Assembly: GCA_964545285.1 (NCBI GenBank)
Contig: CAZJEW010000008.1
Span: 1-41,056 of the forward strand
Source of the DNA: CAG-1000 sp964545285
GTDB taxonomy: Bacteria; Bacillota_I; Bacilli_A; RF39; UBA660
Reading direction: 5' to 3'
Length of the DNA stretch: 41,056 bases
The notes beneath the pieces are model-generated. The model was given only the letters and a program-made list of their open reading frames with translations, was not told the DNA's origin and searched no databases. How positions within the stretch are numbered: position 1 is the first letter of the stretch; every line of letters starts with the position of its first letter. Made by a program: the position numbers and the translations under genes. Positions 15,412 to 21,508 of this stretch are shown piece by piece.

Positions 15412-16176
15412 TTATTTAATATCTATCATCTCAAGTTTTAGTTTGTCTGCTATAGTAACGATGAACTCACTGTTAGTTGGTTTGGCTTTATCAATACTGA
15501 CACTGTTTCCAAATATTTCTTCCATTAAGTCAATGTCCCCCCTTAACCAACTTACTTCAATAGCATGTCTAATTGCTCTTTCTACTTTTTGACAAGATGT
15601 TTTATATTTACTTGATAAATCCGGATATAACTCTTTTGTTATTCCTCCAATTAATTCTTGATTATTATATACCATCATAATTGCAGTTCTGATATATTGG
15701 TATCCTTTGATATGAGAAGGAATCCCTAACGCATGTAGTAATTTAGTTATTTTAATATTAATATACTTTTCGCCATAATCAATTACTTGTTTAACTTCTT
15801 TTTTCTTTAAAATGATTTTAGAAATTTTCTTTTCCAAATCATTATAATCAAATGGTTTTAAAGCAAAATATTTTACTCCATAACTGCTAATTTCTTCTAT
15901 CATATTTTCTTCAGCATATGATGTCATAACTATTGTGTCTTTTTCTATTTTATACTCTTTCATGTAATCTAATACAAATATTCCATCTTTACGTGGCATT
16001 ATTATATCAAGCAACATAATGTCAAATGTGTCTATTTCATTAGTTAATAGATTAACTGCTTCCTCCCCATCGTGAGCTACTCTAACTATTTCAGCTATTT
16101 CACTCTTTTCAAAAAATGTCTGTAACAATTCAATTAAATGAACACTATCATCTACTACTAATAATCTTGCCTTCAT
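15412..16176 (-). CDS. spo0A: Sporulation transcription factor Spo0A
   Basis: Spo0A is the phosphorelay-driven master regulator of entry into sporulation. The receiver domain (residues 1-120) has the acidic pair Asp9/Asp10, the phosphoacceptor Asp57 in MLLDIIMPRKDG, Thr85 and Lys107 in ALKPF. The C-terminal domain shows the Spo0A-specific segments KVERAIRHAIEVSWLRGD (recognition region) and KPTNSEFIVTIADKL. At 254 residues it is close to full length (about 265). The ribosome binding site AAGGAGG is excellent. Unusually it stands between tpiA and the phosphoglycerate mutase gene rather than next to spoIVB. Presence of the gene suggests a spore former or one that lost sporulation recently. Confidence 0.95.
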   Translation of the reverse strand: MKARLLVVDDSVHLIELLQTFFEKSEIAEIVRVAHDGEEAVNLLTNEIDTFDIMLLDIIMPRKDGIFVLDYMKEYKIEKDTIVMTSYAEENMIEEISSYGVKYFALKPFDYNDLEKKISKIILKKKEVKQVIDYGEKYINIKITKLLHALGIPSHIKGYQYIRTAIMMVYNNQELIGGITKELYPDLSSKYKTSCQKVERAIRHAIEVSWLRGDIDLMEEIFGNSVSIDKAKPTNSEFIVTIADKLKLEMIDIK

Positions 16177-16201
16177 TTTTCCTCCTTATTGTACATTAAA
16201 A

Positions 16202-16234
16202 AATATACAAAATTGAATAATTATTTTGTATATT
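16202..16234. repeat. 12-bp perfect inverted repeat upstream of spo0A
   Basis: AATATACAAAAT (16202-16213) and ATTTTGTATATT (16223-16234) are exact reverse complements separated by nine bases. The repeat lies 26 bases upstream of the spo0A ATG and 35 bases after the tpiA stop. On the minus strand it is followed by a T-rich stretch (TTTTTT, partly in the stem), so it could be an A/T-only terminator of the tpiA transcript, or an operator for a dimeric regulator of spo0A. It does not contain a Spo0A box (TGTCGAA). Confidence 0.7.
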
Positions 16235-16269
16235 ATTGTTTAATATAAGTTTATTTTGTCATAATGTAA

Positions 16270-16965
16270 TTATAATAACATATCTTTAATTGTTTTAATT
16301 TCTACAGATGTTCTACCTAATACTACACCATCGCTTACATTAAGAACGTCTTTGATATTATCTTTATTTATAGAACCACCATAATAAACTTCAATATCAA
16401 TATTATATTTATTAAATACATATTGTTTAATTTGCGTTATGGTTTTGTTTATTTTATTAATGCATTGTACTTCTGCGGTACCTATAGCCCAATTCGGTTC
16501 ATACACAATCGATAGGTACTTGATATTAGTAGATTCTATATTTTTTAAATAATAATTAAGTTCTTTTTTTATGTAATTGAATGGCCTTTTTGTTTTCTTT
16601 TGCTCTCCTAAACATAAAATTGTATAAAATTTTGAGTTAAGAGATTTAAATAGTTTTTCTTTTGCTATAGAATATGTTTCACCGATTATTTTTTTTCTTT
16701 CAAAATGGCCTACTAATGAGTGGTCTATGCCTAACTTTTTTAAAGATTCTAATGCTATTTCTCCTGTAAATGAGCCCTCATTATAACTAAAAAAGTTTTG
16801 AGTTCCAATACTATAATTAACATTTTTAAATAATGTTAAATATAGTATTGGTGGAAATAGTATAAATTCATAGTTATTAATACACAATTTTTCAAATTGT
16901 TTCTTAAATTCTAGTTCTTCATCATAATCTAAATAACATTTTTGATTTAATATAATTTTCTTCAT
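16270..16965 (-). CDS. tpiA: Triosephosphate isomerase, divergent
   Basis: The enzyme interconverts dihydroxyacetone phosphate and glyceraldehyde 3-phosphate. Catalytic positions are kept: Asn7 and Lys9 (NQK), the histidine of VGHFERKK and the glutamate of VYEPNWAIGT. The protein is short (231 residues against about 250) and several near-invariant neighbours differ: GHSERR has become GHFERKK, and the phosphate-binding glycine pair of the LVGGAS loop is replaced in VVLGRTSV. GTQNFF and YGGSINKDNI are recognisable family segments. The gene follows pgk by two bases; pgk-tpiA-gpm order is common in Bacillota and supports the assignment. The ribosome binding site is poor, suggesting coupling to pgk. 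Confidence 0.88.
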   Translation of the reverse strand: MKKIILNQKCYLDYDEELEFKKQFEKLCINNYEFILFPPILYLTLFKNVNYSIGTQNFFSYNEGSFTGEIALESLKKLGIDHSLVGHFERKKIIGETYSIAKEKLFKSLNSKFYTILCLGEQKKTKRPFNYIKKELNYYLKNIESTNIKYLSIVYEPNWAIGTAEVQCINKINKTITQIKQYVFNKYNIDIEVYYGGSINKDNIKDVLNVSDGVVLGRTSVEIKTIKDMLL

Positions 16966-16967
16966 CT

Positions 16968-18122
16968 TTAATAGTTGCTTTCTCCATCTAATCTAGAAAA
17001 TGTTTTGAATTCTTTTCCTTCTAAATATTCAAGAGTAGCGCCACCACCAGTACACATATTTGGAAATTCTATCATACACTTATTAGCAGCAGATATAATA
17101 TCTCCACCAGCTAAAATAGTATTTTCTTCTTTATAACTTTTTAGATATTCTAATATTTTTCTTGTTCCAAAGTCATAATCATCTTCTTCATATTTACCCA
17201 AAGGTCCATTCCATAAAATTAAATTTGATTCAGATAAATTATTTTTAAATAGTTCTATTGTCTTTGGACCAATATCATATCCAATATCATCATCATCCAT
17301 ATCAGTTACTTCTCTCACGCCTATTTTTGTTACTATGTCTACAGGAAGAACTATTTTATTCCCATTTTTATTAAGCAATTCAGTAGCATATGGAATCGAA
17401 TCATCTTCTACATAACTTTCGCCAACATTATACCCTTTTGCTTTCAAAAATGTGAAGCACATCGCACCACCTATTAGAAACTTATCAGTTTTATCTATTA
17501 AATTATCTATAAGTTTAATTTTATCAGCAACTTTTGATCCTCCCATTATTAAAGTATTATCTTTTGAAATAATTTGATCTAACATACCTTTTTCTTTAAT
17601 AACTAAAAAACCAGCATATGAAGGAATATATTTGCTTATTCCATATGTTGAAGCATGGTTTCTGTGTGAACTACCAAATGCATCCAACACAAATAAATCT
17701 CCAAGTGATGCCCAATATTTCGATAATGATTCATCACATGATGATTCTAATTTTGAAGGAAAATCTTCAAATCTTGTGTTTTCAATAACTAGTATTTCTT
17801 TTGGTTTTAAATTATTAATTGTTCTATCCAAAACATTTCCTCTAGTTATTGGCATGAAATAAACATTTGATGGTACAAGACGAGATAAATAAGAAGCTGT
17901 TGGTTCTAGTGATTTATCAATTTTATCCTCCTCTTTTTCAATTCTTCCTAAATGAGATAGTAATATAATTATAGCATTATGTTCAATTAAATAATTAATT
18001 GTTTTTAAACTTGCTTTTATTTTAGTATCGTCATATACCTTTCCATCCTTTATAGGACAATTATAGTCTACTCTGACAATAACTTTTTTGTTGCTAACGT
18101 CAACCCCTTCTATACTCTTCAT
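16968..18122 (-). CDS. pgk: Phosphoglycerate kinase
   Basis: The enzyme makes ATP from 1,3-bisphosphoglycerate in glycolysis. Substrate-domain motifs are all present: RVDYNCP, LSHLGR, ENTRF and DAFGSSHRNHAS; the nucleotide domain has GGSKVADKI, GGAMCFTF, LWNGPLGKYE and the C-terminal TGGGATLEYLEG. At 384 residues it is about ten shorter than usual. It begins three bases after the dNMP-kinase-like gene with an AGGTG ribosome binding site and is followed immediately by tpiA. Confidence 0.97.
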   Translation of the reverse strand: MKSIEGVDVSNKKVIVRVDYNCPIKDGKVYDDTKIKASLKTINYLIEHNAIIILLSHLGRIEKEEDKIDKSLEPTASYLSRLVPSNVYFMPITRGNVLDRTINNLKPKEILVIENTRFEDFPSKLESSCDESLSKYWASLGDLFVLDAFGSSHRNHASTYGISKYIPSYAGFLVIKEKGMLDQIISKDNTLIMGGSKVADKIKLIDNLIDKTDKFLIGGAMCFTFLKAKGYNVGESYVEDDSIPYATELLNKNGNKIVLPVDIVTKIGVREVTDMDDDDIGYDIGPKTIELFKNNLSESNLILWNGPLGKYEEDDYDFGTRKILEYLKSYKEENTILAGGDIISAANKCMIEFPNMCTGGGATLEYLEGKEFKTFSRLDGESNY

Positions 18123-18125
18123 AAT

Positions 18126-18689
18126 CTACACCTGACTTTCAGCATCTGTGTATAATTTTTCGGCGCTTTCTCTAAGTTTATCTAAAGTTGTATTTTCAAT
18201 CTTTACATCAAATCCATTATAATTGTCAAGTCCAATCTCAGTCAAGTGATTCTTTTGCTCATCTGTTAACCCATTATCAAAATTAGGCCTAAATATCTTA
18301 ACACAAATTAAATTAGGATAAGCTTTTCTTAAATCATTTATTTCTTTTTCTAATCTGACATCACTTATAATAATAACATCATAGAAATAAGAAAAAATTT
18401 CTATATCATCTATCATTCTATCTATAAACAAATTATCTTTGTTTAATTTTTGTCTTATTAAAGATGTTCCTAATTGTTGAAGTAATTCCCTAGGTTTGTC
18501 TTCTTCAGTTAAATTCCATCCTGTTATTTCCCTAGCATAGTATTTTATGTATTTTGACAATTGAGTTATTATTACTTTTTTACCTTTTTTTTCATAAACA
18601 GCTTTCAAATAACTAGAAAATGTATCTTTTCCATGTTTAGCTTTTCCACACATCAGGAATATTTTGGGATTTTTAAATTCCATGTTCAT
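18126..18689 (-). CDS. P-loop kinase resembling deoxynucleoside monophosphate kinases
   Basis: This 187-residue cytosolic protein has a Walker A motif CGKAKHGKDTF at residues about 14-24, a QLSKYIKYYAREITG segment, KPRELLQQLGTSLIRQ, and VIISDVRLEKEINDLR as a Walker B-like strand followed by a DxR pair. The fold and the HLTEIGLDNYNGFD motif near the end resemble phage-type dNMP kinases and dephospho-CoA-kinase-like proteins. The likely reaction is phosphoryl transfer to a deoxynucleotide, but the substrate cannot be read. AGGAGG lies 7 bases before the first of two nearby ATGs, which I chose. It sits between a surface-protein gene and pgk, without obvious functional connection. Confidence 0.75.
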   Translation of the reverse strand: MNMEFKNPKIFLMCGKAKHGKDTFSSYLKAVYEKKGKKVIITQLSKYIKYYAREITGWNLTEEDKPRELLQQLGTSLIRQKLNKDNLFIDRMIDDIEIFSYFYDVIIISDVRLEKEINDLRKAYPNLICVKIFRPNFDNGLTDEQKNHLTEIGLDNYNGFDVKIENTTLDKLRESAEKLYTDAESQV

Positions 18690-18700
18690 ATTTATTCCTC

Positions 18701-20101
18701 CTATTCAGTACTTGTTTCAGCACTAATTTCTTCTTTGTTTTCTTCAATTGTATATGGAGATTCTATTACCCCATTACCAGAAGTTATTATACTATCATTT
18801 TTTACTTTAATAACAGGTCTAACATTATACTTAGTAGCTACGAAATCTCCAAAAGCAATACTTTTATCATTAATAACAATAATAATAGTTGATGATTCTA
18901 TACCAGGAGTAATTGTTAATATATTTGGTATTTCTTGAACATAGAAATCACCTAAAGAAAGCATTCCGACATTAAGTGTTATATTATTATTATATTTAGC
19001 TCTATAATCTAAATTAGTCAAACTATTAGATCCTATATACCATTCATTAGGCATTATCAAACTTTTATCTTCTAAAGATTCATAAAAAGTATTATTTAAA
19101 TAATTACCTATAGTATTTTTTGAATTAGAATAAAGATTTGAAGAACCGCCAAATGTTTTTAATAAATTATCCTCATTATCCTTCAAGACATCATTTAACG
19201 CCAAAATAACACCGTCAGACAATTTATTAATAACTTTCCACTCGTTATTTGAATAATTAATAATGTCTCCTAAATAAGTATCAGAAATAGTTTTAATGTC
19301 ATGATTTTCAATAATGTAAGGATCATCTGATATACCACTACCACTTAATAATTTAATATTAGATTTGATCGTAATAACAGGTCTAACACCATGAATTTTC
19401 GTACTACTAATATCAGTACCTATTTCACCAGTTGAAGCTATATAATAATTTTGATTCGAATCATTTAATGTTCCTAAATAGAAAATTTCTCCATTATTTA
19501 AAAAACTTTTATTTGCTCCAGCTTTATTGTAATCATATAAAGATAATAATGAATACTTATACGAATATATTTGATTATCACAAGTTATATTAGAAAGATC
19601 GCTAATAGTATCAGAACAATATGTTAAATTAGCAATAATGTTTTCTTTATCATATAATGCACTTTCGAATATACCTGTATTATTTTCATTTTCTACAGTA
19701 GTCAACCATTTATAAACATATGATGAATCAAAGCCTTTATTTAAACCAGAATATAATAAAGTAAGACTTTTATCACTAATTAGTTTAATATTACCTGAAC
19801 TATCCAATCCAATAATTCTAAACATAATACCAGAATAAAACAAATAATTATCGTCAACTTCACCTACATAATTATAAGTGTTAGTGTCTTCATCATATAT
19901 AAGGCCCTTTGATTTATCTATCAAACTCTCTTTATTGAGTAAGATAGATTTAAAAGTTGTATTACCCGTATTATTTACAACGCTATTTTCTTCTTTATAA
20001 AATTTATATAGTCTAAGACCATAAAAAGCGATAATAATTATTATTACCACTATATTTATAGTAATTAATACTGGTCTAATTTTAATTCTTTTTCTAGCCA
20101 T
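18701..20101 (-). CDS. Membrane-anchored surface protein with two related modules
   Basis: The 466-residue product begins with a basic segment (MARKRIKIRP) and one hydrophobic helix at residues 11-30, so the remainder should be outside the cell. The outer part holds two diverged copies of one module: each has a stretch about a girlic-free beta-rich region ending in V-R-P-V-I, then SG-x-G and P-Y-I/T-I (GVRPVITIKSNIKLLSGSGI and NVRPVIKVKNDSIITSGNGV). Inside the modules are W-K/YKWL and FRIIGLD-like strands that resemble DUF6273-type proteins of gut Bacillota. No catalytic motif is seen. It follows the DUF4956 gene by 13 bases with a GGGGAA ribosome binding site and probably belongs to that cluster. 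Confidence 0.7.
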   Translation of the reverse strand: MARKRIKIRPVLITINIVVIIIIIAFYGLRLYKFYKEENSVVNNTGNTTFKSILLNKESLIDKSKGLIYDEDTNTYNYVGEVDDNYLFYSGIMFRIIGLDSSGNIKLISDKSLTLLYSGLNKGFDSSYVYKWLTTVENENNTGIFESALYDKENIIANLTYCSDTISDLSNITCDNQIYSYKYSLLSLYDYNKAGANKSFLNNGEIFYLGTLNDSNQNYYIASTGEIGTDISSTKIHGVRPVITIKSNIKLLSGSGISDDPYIIENHDIKTISDTYLGDIINYSNNEWKVINKLSDGVILALNDVLKDNEDNLLKTFGGSSNLYSNSKNTIGNYLNNTFYESLEDKSLIMPNEWYIGSNSLTNLDYRAKYNNNITLNVGMLSLGDFYVQEIPNILTITPGIESSTIIIVINDKSIAFGDFVATKYNVRPVIKVKNDSIITSGNGVIESPYTIEENKEEISAETSTE

Positions 20102-20114
20102 TTAAATTCCCCAA

Positions 20115-20810
20115 TTAATCTCCAAAATCATTTTGATATGCTATTAAACTAGCATTTATTATTCCACTTACATCTTCAAATTGATCAACAACACTTGTAG
20201 ATTCAGTCTTACCTTTATTTTCTTTAATATCTACTTCAATTGATAATTCAACAATACCATCATAAATAGATTTACTTCTAACTTTAAATTTTTTTAATGT
20301 TTTTAGTTTCTTCATTATATTTTCATGAGAACTGCTTTTATATTTAAGAACCAATAAATATCTATTTGATACTCTAAATCCCATTAAATATGTAGCAAAG
20401 AATAATACTCCAATGCCTAAACTAGCAACTATTGCAGGAACATACAATCCAGCACCAGCCATTATTCCAGCAGATATTCCCCAAAACAAAAATCCAGTAT
20501 CTACAGGTTCTTTAACAGCTGTCCTAAATCTTACAATTGATAAAGCTCCAACCATTCCTAAAGAAAGTGCAATATTAGAACTAATAGTTCTAATAATCAT
20601 AGCAGTAACTAATGCAAGCATTAATATACATAATGAAAATGCTTTGGAATATACTACACCCGTATATGTTTTTCTATATACGTAGATAATAAATATTCCT
20701 ATAAGAAATGATACAATTAGCGAAAGCAACATATCAACAGTACTTATTGTACCTGAAAAACTTTCAACAACAGAATTTTTAATAACATCTTTTACACTTA
20801 AAATATACAT
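20115..20810 (-). CDS. DUF4956 family membrane protein
   Basis: This 231-residue protein has four to five membrane helices between residues 26 and 145 and a cytosolic C-terminal domain of about 85 residues with a beta-alpha pattern. The membrane core SLGMVGALSIVRFRTAVKEP and the GISAGIMAGAGLYVPAIVASL segment match the DUF4956 family, which is typically encoded beside VTC-domain polyphosphate polymerases. The glycine-rich helices resemble those of MgtC-type membrane proteins; this is my reading and not an established homology. The biochemical role is unknown. An AGGAGAG ribosome binding site precedes the ATG, eleven bases after the VTC gene. Confidence 0.85.
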   Translation of the reverse strand: MYILSVKDVIKNSVVESFSGTISTVDMLLSLIVSFLIGIFIIYVYRKTYTGVVYSKAFSLCILMLALVTAMIIRTISSNIALSLGMVGALSIVRFRTAVKEPVDTGFLFWGISAGIMAGAGLYVPAIVASLGIGVLFFATYLMGFRVSNRYLLVLKYKSSSHENIMKKLKTLKKFKVRSKSIYDGIVELSIEVDIKENKGKTESTSVVDQFEDVSGIINASLIAYQNDFGD

Positions 20811-20821
20811 TACACACTCTC

Positions 20822-21508
20822 CTACTTAATACTTCTACAAATAGCAAATTTACTTACAGCCTCTCTACAAGACGGAATATCTCCCAGTATATTTGCTAAA
20901 TGTAATGGTAATATTTCATTAAATTTAACTTCTAAAACTTGTTTACCTTTTTCATCAACGCTATACATTGGTACATCTTCATCAAATAAATCGTAATTAT
21001 ATAATCCACTTTTAATATCAGAATCAAAGGTAATTCTAACATCACTTATCGGATAAATATAAGCAATTCTATGATATTCAACTATTATTGATGGTATTAA
21101 AGCTTTATTTTTAATATTAGTAATAAATTCTAATAATAAACCTTTAGCATTCTTTATTTCTTCTATATTACCATCTAATATTTTACTATATATTTCTCTT
21201 GAAATCAACATTTGTTCTTTGGAAGTCATATTATTATGTTTCATTTTCTTTTCTAGTCTTATAAATGATGGATCATCATTATAAATCCTAATTCTATATT
21301 TTTTTCTATAAAGCACACCATCAAGTTTTTCGTAATATGAACTAGACTCCCTATCATCAAAATATAAACTCTTAATAGTATAGGAACCATCTTTATACTT
21401 TGCATATTTATCTTTAGTCATTATTAATGATAATTTTTGTTTTAATACTTCCGCAGAAGAAGAAGATATTTTAAACTTTAATTCGTGTCTATATTTATAT
21501 TCTTTCAT
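20822..21508 (-). CDS. VTC-domain polyphosphate polymerase
   Basis: The 228-residue protein is a single VTC domain, the triphosphate-tunnel fold that in yeast Vtc4 builds polyphosphate from ATP. The tunnel residues are visible: YRHELKFKI at the N-terminus, IKSLYFDD, KYRIRIY, FIRLEKKMKHN, the VEYHRIAY strand, VRITFDSDI and VLEVKFNEILP near the C-terminus, giving the expected alternation of basic and acidic strands. No membrane helix is present, so the neighbouring DUF4956 protein could be its membrane partner. Its ATG overlaps the cotH stop (ATGA), which indicates translational coupling. Confidence 0.9.
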   Translation of the reverse strand: MKEYKYRHELKFKISSSSAEVLKQKLSLIMTKDKYAKYKDGSYTIKSLYFDDRESSSYYEKLDGVLYRKKYRIRIYNDDPSFIRLEKKMKHNNMTSKEQMLISREIYSKILDGNIEEIKNAKGLLLEFITNIKNKALIPSIIVEYHRIAYIYPISDVRITFDSDIKSGLYNYDLFDEDVPMYSVDEKGKQVLEVKFNEILPLHLANILGDIPSCREAVSKFAICRSIK

